Of a DNA stretch of 64,000 nucleotides, positions 27,084-36,104 are shown one piece after another. The translations under genes and the position numbers were made by a program. This stretch comes from Chitinophaga caseinilytica. Lineage in GTDB: Bacteria; Bacteroidota; Bacteroidia; Chitinophagales; Chitinophagaceae. The notes under the pieces are model-generated. The model saw only the letters and a list, made by a program, of their open reading frames with translations, searched no databases and was not told where the DNA came from. Numbering within the stretch: position 1 is the first letter of the stretch; each line of letters starts with the position of its first letter. The stretch spans positions 1,223,001 to 1,287,000 of the forward strand of contig NZ_CP150096.1 in the NCBI RefSeq assembly GCF_038396765.1. The letters run 5' to 3'.

Positions 27084-27572
27084 ATGAGCTATACCGTTCC
27101 TGCGGCCACTACCATCGGCCATGTGCACCTGAAGGTCTCCGACCTGCAGCGTTCCCTCGATTTTTATTGCGGATTACTGGGATTTGAACTGATGACGAAG
27201 TTCGGCGACCAGGCGGCTTTCATTTCCGCCGGCGGCTATCATCACCACATCGGCCTCAATACCTGGCATAGCAAGGGCATGCCGCCCGCGCCGGAGAATG
27301 CCGCAGGCCTTTATCATGTGGCCATCCTCTACCCTACCCGGAAAGACCTGGCGGAGATTTACAAAAGGCTCACCGGCGCCGGGGTGGCTTTCACCGGCTT
27401 CGCCGACCACGGCGTGTCGGAAGCGCTGTACCTCAACGATCCGGATTTGAACGGACTGGAACTGTATTGGGACCGCCCGCGCGAGCAGTGGCCGAAAGAT
27501 GAAAACGGGAACCTGACCATGTACACCCATCGCCTCGATATCAGCGATCTGCTGCACGAACTGGAGCGATAA
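27084..27572 (+). CDS. VOC-superfamily (glyoxalase/extradiol dioxygenase-like) protein
   Basis: A 162-residue protein with a first beta-alpha-beta-beta-beta module starting TIGHVHLKVSDLQRSLDFYCGLLGFEL and a second with AAGLYHVAILYPTRKDLAEIYKRL and LNDPDLNGLELYWDRP. Candidate metal ligands are a His in HVH, the second-module His (YHVA) and Glu in GLELYWD. The architecture resembles half of a catechol 2,3-dioxygenase. The substrate is unknown. Its stop abuts the convergent permease gene. Confidence 0.85.
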   Translation: MSYTVPAATTIGHVHLKVSDLQRSLDFYCGLLGFELMTKFGDQAAFISAGGYHHHIGLNTWHSKGMPPAPENAAGLYHVAILYPTRKDLAEIYKRLTGAGVAFTGFADHGVSEALYLNDPDLNGLELYWDRPREQWPKDENGNLTMYTHRLDISDLLHELER

Positions 27573-28031
27573 TTACTGGATTTTCAGTTTGTCTTTGCTC
27601 TTTTCCATCGCCTCGTCGATGGAATGGGATTTCCGTATGTCGAGGTGATGCTTGGTGTCTTCCGCCAGCTTGGAATAGAAATTATGCAGGGTGTTCAGCT
27701 CTTCCTCGGAGATCGATTCCACGTCTATCAGGCGATTGCTGGCCGTTTTGGTGCAGGCAATCAACTCGTTGAGTTTCAGTTGGATGGATTTGGAATCCTT
27801 GTTCTGGGATTTCTGGATGATGAAAACCATGAGGAAGGTGACGATGGTAGTGCCGGTGTTGATGACCAGCTGCCAGGTGTCTGAAAACCCGAACAGCGGG
27901 CCGGTGACGGCCCAGGCGATGATCACGAAGAAGGCGATGATAAAAGCCCAGGGGCTGCCGGTGGCGGACACGGCTTTGCCTGCGAACCGCTCGAACAGCG
28001 GTACTTTCTTGTTTGCTTCTTGCTGCTGCAT
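27573..28031 (-). CDS. Low-affinity iron permease family protein
   Basis: A 152-residue inner-membrane protein with two predicted helices (WAFIIAFFVIIAWAVTGPLFGF and LVINTGTTIVTFLMVFIIQ) joined by FSDTWQ, then a conserved QNKDSKSIQLKLNELI segment and an acidic helical tail. This matches the bacterial branch of the low-affinity iron permease family; iron transport is not well proven for these proteins. It begins 4 bp after the sigma54-regulator stop, so it is the third gene of that operon and may belong to its stress response. Confidence 0.85.
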   Translation of the reverse strand: MQQQEANKKVPLFERFAGKAVSATGSPWAFIIAFFVIIAWAVTGPLFGFSDTWQLVINTGTTIVTFLMVFIIQKSQNKDSKSIQLKLNELIACTKTASNRLIDVESISEEELNTLHNFYSKLAEDTKHHLDIRKSHSIDEAMEKSKDKLKIQ

Positions 28032-28035
28032 AATA

Positions 28036-29496
28036 TTAGTAATTGATGTTCAGCAGGCGCAGCTTGTTGTAGAGGGTTTTCCGGTCTATATTCAATAACT
28101 GCGCGGCTTTCGTCTTGTTGTACTTCACTTCTTTCAGAACGTTGATGATCTTGTTGTATTCCGCTTTCAGGGCTACGGATTTGAGATCATTATCGTCCAG
28201 CATCGGGAAGTTGGGCTCGTCTGCCCCGTCCCCGGGAACGGGTTCGATGCCGGAAGAAGTGATGGGTCGCGTCATTTTACCGGCTTTCATTTCCAGCGGC
28301 AGCGCGGCCATGGAAATTTCTTTTCCGGCGGGCGTGAGCAGGCTCGCGCGGCGGATGACGTTTTTCAGTTCACGGATATTGCCCGGCCAGTCGTAGTTCC
28401 GGAAACATTCCCAGACTTCCTCGCTGAGCGTGGCTTCGGGCTTGTTCAGCTCCCTGCCGGCCTGCGCCAGGAAAGCGTCTACGAAAGAGCGGAGATCGTC
28501 GCCACGGTCGCGCAGCGGCGGAATATGGATGGTGAATTCGTTGAAACGGTGGAAAAGATCTTCCCGGAATTTGCCTTTCTGCACGGCTTCGAACAGGTTT
28601 TCGTTGGATGCTACGATCAATCTCACATCCACCGCGATTTCTTTCATGCTGCCTACGCGACGGATCTGTTTTTCCTGGATGACGCGGAGCAGGGCTACCT
28701 GAACGTCGTAGGGAAGGTTAGCGATTTCGTCGAGGAAGATGGTGCCACCGTGCGCCTGTTCGAACGCGCCGATCTTGGTGCCGATGGCGCCGGTGAATGA
28801 TCCTTTTTCATGACCGAATAATTCGCTGGCGGCCAGCTCGCGCGAAAGCGCGCCACAGTCGATCGGGATGAACGGCTGGTTTTTGCGGCTGCTGTGGTCG
28901 TGGATGAGGTGGGCTACGGATTCCTTGCCGGTGCCGGTTTCCCCGAAAATGATCACGCTGTAATCTGTAGGGGCCACGAGGGTGAGCTCGCGGATGAGCT
29001 GGCGCGAAGGGTCACTTTCGCCGTACACGTATTGCTCGCCGGTCCCGGTGCCGCCGGAGGGTTGCAGGCGCTGGGCGTCCTGTTCCCGGACGGGCGCTGC
29101 GGGAGCCGCATGCACGGGTTGGGGCATGGCGGCGCCGGGGCTTTCCAGGGCCTTGTTGACCAGGGCCAGGATCTCATCGGGATATAATGGTTTAGAAATG
29201 TAATCGTATGCGCCGTTCTTCACCATGTCTACCGCGATGCGGACATCGGAATAGCCCGTGATGATAATAACGACGGTTTGCGGATTGAGGGTGCGGATAT
29301 CATTGAGCAGCTGCGACCCGTCCGTGTCTTTGAGCCGGTAATCGCAGAGCACCAGGTCGAAGGGCGCTTCTTTGAGCAGCTTCAGGGCGCCGGCGCCCGT
29401 CATCGTACTTTCTGTCTTAAAGCCATGCTTGCCCAGGAATCGGCTGAGCAGGGTACAAATGTTTATTTCATCATCAACAATGAGGATTTTCTTCAT
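28036..29496 (-). CDS. Sigma54-dependent response regulator (NtrC/AtoC type)
   Basis: A 486-residue regulator. The receiver domain (1-120) has KILIVDDE, phospho-acceptor Asp in LVLCDYRL and Lys in YISKPLYP. A Pro/Ala linker joins the AAA+ domain (about 165-400) with Walker A GETGTGKE, the sigma54-contacting GAFTGA loop (GSFTGAIG here), Walker B GTIFLDEI and the R-finger region. The C-terminal Fis-type HTH ends ALLNIDRKTLYNKLRLLNI. It activates RpoN promoters when phosphorylated. The ATG at 29496 is chosen over an upstream start. The gene lies between a CheY-like protein and the iron permease, in a region with several sigma54-like promoters. Confidence 0.95.
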   Translation of the reverse strand: MKKILIVDDEINICTLLSRFLGKHGFKTESTMTGAGALKLLKEAPFDLVLCDYRLKDTDGSQLLNDIRTLNPQTVVIIITGYSDVRIAVDMVKNGAYDYISKPLYPDEILALVNKALESPGAAMPQPVHAAPAAPVREQDAQRLQPSGGTGTGEQYVYGESDPSRQLIRELTLVAPTDYSVIIFGETGTGKESVAHLIHDHSSRKNQPFIPIDCGALSRELAASELFGHEKGSFTGAIGTKIGAFEQAHGGTIFLDEIANLPYDVQVALLRVIQEKQIRRVGSMKEIAVDVRLIVASNENLFEAVQKGKFREDLFHRFNEFTIHIPPLRDRGDDLRSFVDAFLAQAGRELNKPEATLSEEVWECFRNYDWPGNIRELKNVIRRASLLTPAGKEISMAALPLEMKAGKMTRPITSSGIEPVPGDGADEPNFPMLDDNDLKSVALKAEYNKIINVLKEVKYNKTKAAQLLNIDRKTLYNKLRLLNINY

Positions 29497-29535
29497 ATTC
29501 GATATATGTTGGACGGACATTAAATTTACAACTAA

Positions 29536-29919
29536 TTATGCATATGCGGTTTTACCATCGTTCCGCTTCATTTCAAACAGGATGTCAGTTAACTCGTTCA
29601 CATTGAACGGTTTCGGCAGGAAGTGCACTGCGCCGGAAGTCAGGGCCTTCTGTTTTTCCATACCATTGTCGTAAGCACTTATGGATATTACCGGTAAATC
29701 GGGATAATCTGCCTTTATTTTCGGCAATATATCGAGCCCCGACCCATCGGGCAGGTGAATGTCCAGGAACAGAATGTCGGGTTGCTGGTGTTGGAGAAAC
29801 AACAGTCCGTCTTTCAGTGCATGCACATATTTCACTTTATATCCGTGTTTCGTCAGGCTTAACTGTAAAAGTTGACAAATATCCGGCTCGTCATCTATAA
29901 TTAATATCAAATCTCCCAT
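29536..29919 (-). CDS. Single-domain response regulator (CheY-like)
   Basis: A 127-residue receiver domain: acidic pocket IIDDEPD, phospho-acceptor Asp in DILFLDIHLPDGSG (about 54), conserved Ser/Thr in ISISAYD and Lys in FLPKPFN. There is no output domain, so it may act as a phosphate relay or sink. It is the first gene of an operon with the sigma54 regulator 40 bp downstream. The cognate kinase is not adjacent; the CHASE3 kinases 3-6 kb away are candidates. Confidence 0.92.
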   Translation of the reverse strand: MGDLILIIDDEPDICQLLQLSLTKHGYKVKYVHALKDGLLFLQHQQPDILFLDIHLPDGSGLDILPKIKADYPDLPVISISAYDNGMEKQKALTSGAVHFLPKPFNVNELTDILFEMKRNDGKTAYA

Positions 29920-30007
29920 GGCTCGTCCATTTTATACCGGGAAACGGTTGCCACCGAGACCGTCAAACCGGATGTTACTGTCATTTATGCTTCTATATGC
30001 AAACTGT

Positions 30008-30036
30008 TTGCCGGAACCTTTTGTCTGTTCCAACAA
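30008..30036 (+). promoter_or_regulatory. Inverted repeat, candidate enhancer site upstream of csbD
   Basis: TTGCCGGAAC (30008-30017) and GTTCCAACAA (30027-30036) form an imperfect inverted repeat, 8 of 10 positions matching. It ends 100 bp upstream of the csbD -24/-12 element, where an activator of sigma54 would bind. Confidence 0.35.
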
Positions 30037-30135
30037 GCAAATTTGTGGATAAACTTCCCCGGAAGTTACGCCGTATTTCCACAATATGTTCAGCCACCCC
30101 GCCCAAACACGGCCGTTTCCCCCGTATTGGCCTGG

Positions 30136-30151
30136 TGGTATAGTAATTGTT
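30136..30151 (+). promoter_or_regulatory. Sigma54-like -24/-12 promoter for csbD
   Basis: TGGTATAGTAATTGTT has GG and TTG at the spacing of the RpoN consensus TGGCAC-N5-TTGCW, with T for C at two positions. It closely resembles the element before ku (39261-39276). The start would lie about 34 bp before the ATG. Confidence 0.5.
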
Positions 30152-30195
30152 CGTTTTCATCCAGCGTCATTTACTTCATCAAAAAATGATAACGT

Positions 30196-30381
30196 ATGAA
30201 CAATCTGCAATTGAAAGGTGCCTGGAATGAAATCAAAGGCAAATTGAAGCAAAAGTACGCGGATCTGACAGACGATGATCTGACGTATGCAGAAGGTAAG
30301 GAAGACGAGCTGTTGGGCAAGCTCCAACAGAAACTCGGTAAGTCGAAGGAGGAAGTGAAAAAACTCATCGACGAACTGTAA
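30196..30381 (+). CDS. CsbD-family stress protein
   Basis: A 61-residue CsbD protein: [29 protein letters not shown] followed by [27 protein letters not shown], matching the family's helical WNxxKGKLKQK...L...G...EL.G..Q pattern. CsbD proteins are abundant, probably disordered or helical general-stress proteins of unknown mechanism. It is monocistronic, bounded by a terminator at 30489, and has a sigma54-like promoter. Confidence 0.93.
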   Translation: MNNLQLKGAWNEIKGKLKQKYADLTDDDLTYAEGKEDELLGKLQQKLGKSKEEVKKLIDEL

Positions 30382-30488
30382 ACGCAGTGTACGATTATAC
30401 TTTTATCATAGCTGTTGTTTTAGTTATTGGCAGCTTCGAGTGGTTTTAAAATGCAGTTAAAGCATCATTAAAACCGTAAAGCTTGCCA

Positions 30489-30523
30489 GCTGTCCTGCAT
30501 CTTCCGGTGCGGGACAGCCTTTT
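30489..30523 (+). terminator. Intrinsic terminator after csbD
   Basis: An 11-bp stem with one G-T pair (30489-30499 with 30508-30518), followed by CTTTTG. The T-run is short. Confidence 0.6.
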
Positions 30524-30610
30524 GTCAAGCAAAAAAACGCATTGTCATAGATTGATCCATTGTAAGCGTTCATCCAGTTTGTGACCATTTGATCATCCTG
30601 CTCATAAAAT

Positions 30611-30648
30611 GAAAGTTCCGGCAAAACCTGCCGGAACTTTCTGTTTTT
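30611..30648. terminator. Strong hairpin terminator, possibly bidirectional
   Basis: A perfect 13-bp stem (30611-30623 with 30629-30641) is followed on the plus strand by TGTTTTTA and on the minus strand by ATTTTATG. It lies 21 bp beyond the stop of the minus-strand DUF2383 gene. Confidence 0.65.
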
Positions 30649-30668
30649 ATATATCGATACTACAGGAC

Positions 30669-31130
30669 TCAGCCTTTGTTGGCGGTTTCGAGGTCGCGGA
30701 GGTACCGGATCTTATCGTGGGCGGAGCGCAGCTTGATGCGTTGATCGGAGATTATGGTGCGCACTTCGGGCGGGAGGAAGTCCTGGTCCAGCGCGGTGTT
30801 GTACGATTTCTGGGCGGCGTCTTCCCCGTATTCGCAGGTGGCGAGGATGGCGCGGCGGTCTCCTCCGCCGAAAGTGACTTTGACATCCATCCAGGTACGG
30901 TACAGCTTCCCGGCGAAAGTAGTGTCTCGCTCGCGTTCTTCGCCGAGGCTGCGGAGGTATTTATTTAGCTCGGTCGTGTTTTGTTTGCTGTCGGCGATCA
31001 TCGTTTCGAACAATTCCTTCAGGTCCAGATCGTCTGTTTGCAGGCGGGCTTTGTTATATCCTTCTACCCGGTCGTTATTGATCTTCACCAGGTCTTCCAC
31101 GACTGCGGCCGTTTTTTGCAGGTGTTCCAT
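30669..31130 (-). CDS. DUF2383 (PA2169-family) four-helix-bundle protein
   Basis: A 153-residue ferritin-like helical protein. Family landmarks are VVEDLVKINNDRVEGYNKA near the start, DLKELFETMIADSKQNTTEL, and ILATCEYGEDAAQKSYNTALD. Function is unknown, but relatives occur with CsbD and other stress genes, as here. The ATG at 31130 is used; an upstream in-frame extension to 31346 is unsupported. A sigma54-like element lies at 31180-31195 in the divergent region shared with the small membrane peptide. Confidence 0.88.
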   Translation of the reverse strand: MEHLQKTAAVVEDLVKINNDRVEGYNKARLQTDDLDLKELFETMIADSKQNTTELNKYLRSLGEERERDTTFAGKLYRTWMDVKVTFGGGDRRAILATCEYGEDAAQKSYNTALDQDFLPPEVRTIISDQRIKLRSAHDKIRYLRDLETANKG

Positions 31131-31179
31131 GATATGCTTTTTTATGGGTGATGTAATGATATGGTTCCATACCATACTG

Positions 31180-31195
31180 CCCAAAAAAGCTGCCA
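31180..31195 (-). promoter_or_regulatory. Sigma54-like promoter for the DUF2383 gene
   Basis: Read on the minus strand, TGGCAGCTTTTTTGGG matches TGGCA-N6-TTG, with GG instead of GC at -12. It lies 50 bp before the ATG. Confidence 0.4.
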
Positions 31196-31319
31196 TGCCG
31201 GTTTTGTGCGGGGATGGAGGTTGCTTTGGCGAAGCGGCGCCCCTGTTGGTGGAAGTGTGTCCACATCGGTTGGGGCGAATATTTCCGGTGGATGGGAAAC
31301 CTACGGCTGAAGCGACCAC

Positions 31320-31335
31320 TGGCATGAATTTTACA
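31320..31335 (+). promoter_or_regulatory. Sigma54-like promoter for the 50-residue membrane peptide
   Basis: TGGCATGAATTTTACA matches TGGCAT-N5-TTGCA except A for G at one -12 base. The predicted start overlaps a palindrome CATGAT-TT-ATCATG at 31334-31347. Confidence 0.4.
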
Positions 31336-31366
31336 TGATTTATCATGAACCAAAAACAATCCAGAT

Positions 31367-31519
31367 ATGAATTCCTTACTGTATCTCATTGCGGTGATCC
31401 TGATCATCGGCTGGTTGCTGGGATTCTTCGTGTATTCCGCCGGTGGCCTCATCCATGCTTTGCTTGTGTTGGCCATTATCGCCATCCTGATCAATATCAT
31501 CCGGGGCAGGGCGGCATAG
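31367..31519 (+). CDS. Lmo0937-family small membrane protein
   Basis: A 50-residue peptide (MNSLLYLIAVILIIGWLLG ... LINIIRGRAA) with two hydrophobic helices split by FFVYSAGGLIHAL. This pattern is the Lmo0937 family, tiny inner-membrane proteins common near stress genes in Bacteroidota. Its role is unknown. It is below usual ORF length limits but fully conserved in pattern. A strong terminator follows at 31541. Confidence 0.85.
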   Translation: MNSLLYLIAVILIIGWLLGFFVYSAGGLIHALLVLAIIAILINIIRGRAA

Positions 31520-31540
31520 TTTTTCCGCGCCCCACCAGAT

Positions 31541-31588
31541 AAAAAGCGGGTAGAATGGAGATAAGTATTTCCATTTGTCCCGCTTTTT
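31541..31588. terminator. Bidirectional intrinsic terminator
   Basis: AAAAAGCGGG (31541-31550) pairs with CCCGCTTTTT (31579-31588), and an inner AATGGA/TCCATT stem lies between. Both strands give a T-rich tail. Confidence 0.75.
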
Positions 31589-31603
31589 GCATTAATTCAG
31601 GAC

Positions 31604-32517
31604 ATGAATCCCATCCTGTTATTCCTGACCATGGCTATTAAAGCTTATTCCATGCCGATGTTGGTAACCGACCAGGCGGAGCATCGCATCCTCCTCATGA
31701 ATCTGCCTTCCGGCGAGCTGATCCGCGAATGGCGGGCGGCCGATATCCCGGAGCACCACCGCAAATGGTTCCGCAACCCCAGTGAAGTAAAAGCCTCGCG
31801 CGATCTGAGGTACATCCTCATGTGCGCCTCCGGCGGCGGCGCCGCCATCATCCGCCTGAAAGACGCCAAAACTTTGTGGTACGACTCCGTAGGCGGCAAT
31901 CCCCATTCCATCGACATCGCCCCCTTCAATACCGTTGTAGTGGCCTCCAGCACCGGGGATCAATATACCGTTTTCCGGTACGATACCACTAAAGCCTACG
32001 CGCCCAGGCGGCCCCGCAAATCCATCATCGCTCCCGACGCACATTCCGTCAATTTTTACCAGGACAGCTTTTACATCGCCGGAAGGGACCAGATCTGGAT
32101 CTGCCTGTTCCGGAAAGGAAAGCGGAATGGTGTGGCAGAAGTGCATATCGCCAACGCGGCAACCATCCCCGGAAAAGGCGCACACGACATGAGCTATGGC
32201 TCCCGCACCGGCGTTTTCTACGTAACAACGGTGGATACGCTGCTGGAATTCCACACCAAAGACAATTCCTTCCACCCGGTCGATAGCAAAATCACCCGCA
32301 ACATCAAGAGCTTTTCGGAAGGGGAGAAGATTATCCGGCCATCGTCACCGTTCCGAAAGAGCAATGGTGGACAGACGAGGTGACCGACCTGCAAGGCAAC
32401 ACCATCCTGCGCATCCCCGGCGCGAAGATCTACAAGGCGCGTTGGATGCGGGGTTTCAGCAGCACTTATGCGGAAATCAACGCCAAAGGCGATACCACCT
32501 TCTTCAAAAAATGGTAA
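31604..32517 (+). pseudogene. DUF6528-like beta-propeller protein, frameshifted
   Basis: The first frame encodes 259 residues with propeller-like repeats (LVTDQAEHRILLMNLPSGELIREWR, NPSEVKASRDLRYILMCASGGGAAIIRL, GGNPHSIDIAPFNTVVVASSTGDQ). It then goes out of frame at the GGGG run 32321-32324 and stops at 32381. One base later in phase the reading continues as DYPAIVTVPKEQWWTDEV, GNTILRIPGAKIYKARW and so on to TAA at 32517, giving about 304 residues in total. One missing base explains it. The order of motifs suggests DUF6528, by recollection only. A weak signal sequence is possible at the N-terminus. Confidence 0.75.
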
Positions 32518-32521
32518 ACAC

Positions 32522-33957
32522 CTAATTGGCCGGCAACGTGATGATGAACGTAGTGCCTTCCCCGATAGTGCTTTCCACCTGGATGTGGCCTTTGTGATTG
32601 ATGATGATGTTTTGGGTGGATGTGAGCCCCAGCCCCGTGCCTTTCGTTTTTGAGGTGAAGAACGGGTCGAACAGGCGCGATTTGTTCTCTTCCGGAATGC
32701 CTGTTCCATTATCCTGGATACGGATAATGGCGGATTTCCCTTCTGCGTACGTGTTCACAGTGAGCACGCCTTTTCCCGGCATCATGGCTTCGATGGCGTT
32801 GATGAGAATGTTCAGCAGTGCGATGCGGATCTTTTCGTCATCCACCGTCAGCATAATTTTCTCCTCCGCATAATATTCTTCCAGCCTGATGCCGTTGAGC
32901 TGCAGGCGGTCTGTAGCCAGGGCCAGCGAGCTGTGGATGAGATCGTTCAGGTCATGTTCCTGGAGATGAAGCTCCATCATGCGGGTAGATTGCAGCAGTT
33001 CGGTCACGAGTTGGTTGATGCGCGTGCAGTTGCGCTCGATGATGTCGAGGTAGAGCGTGGTGTCTTCGGGGTCGGTCGAATCTTCTCCCTGAATTGCCCA
33101 ACCGCTAATATGATGTTAGTGAGCGGGTTACGTACTTCATGTGCGATCACCCGGGCAATTCGGCCCGAGATCACGAACTTTTCCTGTTGCCGTTTTTCCT
33201 GTTCTTCGCGTTTTTTGTCGGTGATGTCTTCCGCCACGCAAAGGAAAGTGCCCAGCTGCTCGTCGAGCTTGCTGGCGTTGACGAGCACGGCGATCTTTTT
33301 CCCGGATTTGTCGCGGAAGGTGAATTCTTTCTGCACGATGGCGTCGTCCGTACAGATTTCTTCGAAGAAGCGTTTGGCTTCGGTTTCGAGGAAGAAGAGC
33401 TTGTCCATGTTCATGGTCAGCAGTTCTTCGCGCGAGTAATTCGTTTTTTTACTGGCGTTGGGATTGGCATCGATGATATTCATGTTGCAATCGGCCAGGA
33501 TGATGATGTCGTGGCTTTTTTCGAAGATGCCGAAATATTTGCGCTCGTTTTCCGCAATGGCGCGCAGGTGCTTGAATTCGGAGATGCCGTAACGGATGGC
33601 GCGTTCCAGGTCGGGGCCGGTGATATCGCCTTTCACGAGGTAGTCGGTTGCCCCGGCGATCATCGCTTCATTATCGATGGCGTAATCGCCTTTGCCGGTG
33701 AGCATGATCACGGGGGCTTCGTACCCGATAGACTGGAAATGGCGGAGGATATCGATCCCCGTGTGCATGCCCAGCCGGTAATCGACGAGGTACAGTTCAT
33801 GTTCGCGCCGCCCGATGGCTTCAAGGGCTCTGTCATAGGTAGGGGCCCAGGTTAACTCGTACTGGTCGGGCGCCACATCCTGCAATACGGTGTTGACGAG
33901 GAAGAAATCGTCTTCATCGTCGTCGATCATCAGGATGCGTTTACGTTTATCTTTCAT
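32522..33957 (-). pseudogene. REC-PAS-histidine kinase, frameshifted
   Basis: The upstream part (33957 to about 33090) encodes a receiver domain (ILMIDDDEDDF, Asp in LYLVDYRLGM, MLTGKGD), a PAS domain (KYFGIFEKSHDIIILADCNMNIIDANPNA) with PAC, and HisKA (RVIAHEVRNPLTNI). The frame breaks at the GGG run (plus-strand CCC 33087-33089). The other frame continues without gap as TDPEDTTLYLDIIERN...INQLVTELLQSTR, followed by HATPase_c with DNGTGIPEENKSRLFDPFF and GTGLGL. Together about 478 residues form a complete kinase, so one base is missing. It lies 47 bp downstream of the CHASE3 kinase. Confidence 0.85.
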
Positions 33958-34004
33958 AGTGCTGAATGTGTATTCCTGTTTTCAAGCAAGAAACATGCTC
34001 AAAA

Positions 34005-35423
34005 TCAGTCTTCCCGCAATTGCCGGAGCGGGAGGGTGATGATGAATGCGGCGCCTTTTCCGGGTTCGCCTTCGGCGGAAATAAAGCCCTGGTGGGCGTC
34101 GGTGATTTTTTTACAGATGGCGAGACCGATGCCGGTGCCTTTGTATTCGCTCACGCCGTGCAACCGCTGGAAAATGAGGAAGATGCGGTCTGCGTAAGCG
34201 GGGTCGAACCCGATGCCGTTGTCTTGCACGCGGATGCGGAGGTATTTTTCCTGCGCCCGTTTTTCGCTGGGAACGCGGGCTTCCGCGCCGGTGAGCGTTT
34301 CGCCGGTGATGCGGATTTCCAGCGGGCGGTCGGGCGAGGCGAATTTGATGCTGTTGGACAGGATATTCTGGAAAAGCTGGTGCAGCCCCGTGTCTGAGCC
34401 TTCCACCGCCGGAAGTTTGTCGGTGGAAACGGTGCCTTTCTTTTCCTGCAGGGGCGCTTCGAGATCGCCGAGCACGTCGCGCAGCAGTTCGTTGAGGTCT
34501 ACGGCTGCGATCGTGTCTGGCGTGATGCGGCCGGCGCGGGAGAAGATGAGCAGATCGTTGATGAGCACGCGCATGCGGCCTACGGCAGATACCATACGGT
34601 CTACCAGCTGGCCGGCTTCGGGAGGAATATCTTCCCGGTATTTGAGGAGCAGCCGGTCGGAAAACGTGGAGATTTTGCGCAGGGGTTCCTGCAAATCATG
34701 CGACGCCACGTAGGCGAACTGTTCGAGCTCCTGGTTCGATTTATTGAGCAGGTTGATGTTTTCCTGGAGTTCCCGCTGGTAGCTCCGCATCCTGGATTCG
34801 ATGTGGAGCTGGAGGCGGAATTCGCGGTTGAGGGTAACGTAGGAATATATACCGATTAAAATGGCGATGAGGGAAATGATGAACACGGCGGGGATCCAGA
34901 GGTTGGAGAAGAAGGTGAACAGCCGCGATTTCTCGGTAAGCTGGGCTTCTTCGATGGCGATCATGTCCTGCATTTTGCGGTCGATGCGGTCCATGGACAA
35001 TTCCCCTTCCTTCACGGAGGCGATGCGGGGATCCCTGGCGCCGGCGAGCAGCTGGCCGTATTTAACGTCGAGGAGGACTTTGAGGGTGTCGAGGTTTTTT
35101 TGTTGGGGGGGATCGTCGATGATCCGGCGGAGTTTGCGGTATTCGCTTTCGATCTTGACGCTTCGTTCTTCCATGCTGGGGCGGAGGAATTCCTGCTGAT
35201 GGGTGATGTTGTAGCCGCGGATCGCGGACTCTGCGTCTTTCAAATGGCGGGAAATGAGCTCCAGGCGCTTGGAGACTTCCACCGCGTGCTGCAGGCGGGA
35301 GGCGTTGTGCTGGAGGTTTTTCGCGATGAGGTAAGACACGACGCTGGCGCCGACGATGGCCGTAAAAGCGATGAAAAATCCCACCCTGATCTTCTTATGT
35401 ATGCTGATGTGCATTTCCTTCAA
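34005..35423 (-). CDS. CHASE3-domain sensor histidine kinase
   Basis: A 472-residue inner-membrane kinase: TM1 (FFIAFTAIVGASVVSYLIA, about 15-34), periplasmic CHASE3 domain with the hallmark LKDAESAIRGYNITHQQEFL, TM2 (WIPAVFIISLIAILIGIYSYV, about 176-196), a coiled linker, HisKA (FAYVASHDLQEPLRKI, H near 241), and HATPase_c with QNILSNSIKFA, DNGIGFDPAYADRIF and GTGIGLAICKKI. It resembles phytochrome-like/PAS-free kinases of the stress type. It is first in an operon with the frameshifted REC-PAS kinase and may phosphorylate the CheY-like or sigma54 regulators nearby. Confidence 0.93.
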   Translation of the reverse strand: MKEMHISIHKKIRVGFFIAFTAIVGASVVSYLIAKNLQHNASRLQHAVEVSKRLELISRHLKDAESAIRGYNITHQQEFLRPSMEERSVKIESEYRKLRRIIDDPPQQKNLDTLKVLLDVKYGQLLAGARDPRIASVKEGELSMDRIDRKMQDMIAIEEAQLTEKSRLFTFFSNLWIPAVFIISLIAILIGIYSYVTLNREFRLQLHIESRMRSYQRELQENINLLNKSNQELEQFAYVASHDLQEPLRKISTFSDRLLLKYREDIPPEAGQLVDRMVSAVGRMRVLINDLLIFSRAGRITPDTIAAVDLNELLRDVLGDLEAPLQEKKGTVSTDKLPAVEGSDTGLHQLFQNILSNSIKFASPDRPLEIRITGETLTGAEARVPSEKRAQEKYLRIRVQDNGIGFDPAYADRIFLIFQRLHGVSEYKGTGIGLAICKKITDAHQGFISAEGEPGKGAAFIITLPLRQLRED

Positions 35424-35643
35424 ACTGTTTATGGATGCCGGTTTTGGATGTGCAAGTTTTTCTACATACTGAAAACTCCCTTCTACAAGGCTTCCTCCGC
35501 AAAGTCGTCCGTTTACCCGCCATTCCTACCCCAAAGTACGAAAACCCCCGCATTCCATCCCCGTCTGCCCGCCACCGAAAGCGTTACAGTGGCGCATGAT
35601 ATTGTTGTTGCTTCCCTGTTCCGCAAATCATGTGCCTTCGTCT

Positions 35644-35659
35644 TGGAATGCCGTTTGGA
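35644..35659 (+). promoter_or_regulatory. Sigma54-like promoter for the 35703 operon
   Basis: TGGAATGCCGTTTGGA keeps GG and TTG at -24/-12 spacing and ends TTGGA like the elements at 39105 and 42840. It is 44 bp before the ATG. Confidence 0.35.
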
Positions 35660-35702
35660 CGAGTATCATAAAGAACGTGTCAAACCTTAAAATCCTCCAG
35701 CC

Positions 35703-36083
35703 ATGACAAACGAAACCGATAAAAACCCACGCCCGAACCCCGCATCGCCAGGCATTCAGCCGCCAGACGAAAACAGGGGCCAGGGGGGCGGTCAACCCAA
35801 ACCCGGACAAGGGCAGGAACCCGCCAAGCAAAACCCGGACATCCCGAAGGAAATCCCCAAGCGGGAAATCGATCGCAAACCCAGCGATCCCCAATCCGAG
35901 CCCGAACAGGGACCCCGGCAGGATAAACCCGAGAAAGGAAGGGAAAACCCTACACCCGATATTCCGGAAAGTGAAGAAAATAACGATGTCCAGGAACAAT
36001 CACCAGACATCGTCGGCGAACGCAAAATCGAAAACGATAGCATCATCGACAAGCGCGACCGCTTTCCGTTTCCTAACAAATAA
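35703..36083 (+). CDS. Hypothetical disordered protein rich in Pro, Glu, Lys
   Basis: A 126-residue hydrophilic protein with no hydrophobic core: repeated P-x-P, KPGQGQEP, RKPSDPQSEPEQ and EEN stretches, ending DKRDRFPFPNK. It has no signal peptide or helix prediction by eye and is probably intrinsically disordered. No family is recognised. It precedes the DUF892 gene by 21 bp, under a possible sigma54 promoter, so a stress or desiccation-protectant role is a guess. Confidence 0.6.
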   Translation: MTNETDKNPRPNPASPGIQPPDENRGQGGGQPKPGQGQEPAKQNPDIPKEIPKREIDRKPSDPQSEPEQGPRQDKPEKGRENPTPDIPESEENNDVQEQSPDIVGERKIENDSIIDKRDRFPFPNK

Positions 36084-36104
36084 ACCTGAAAAAACGAACG
36101 CATT

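Noticed and set aside
34535..34550. GGGAGAAGAT-like sequence as a universal frameshift hotspot
   Set aside because: A near-identical 10-mer lies in the intact CHASE3 kinase without a break, so the motif alone does not always cause a shift.
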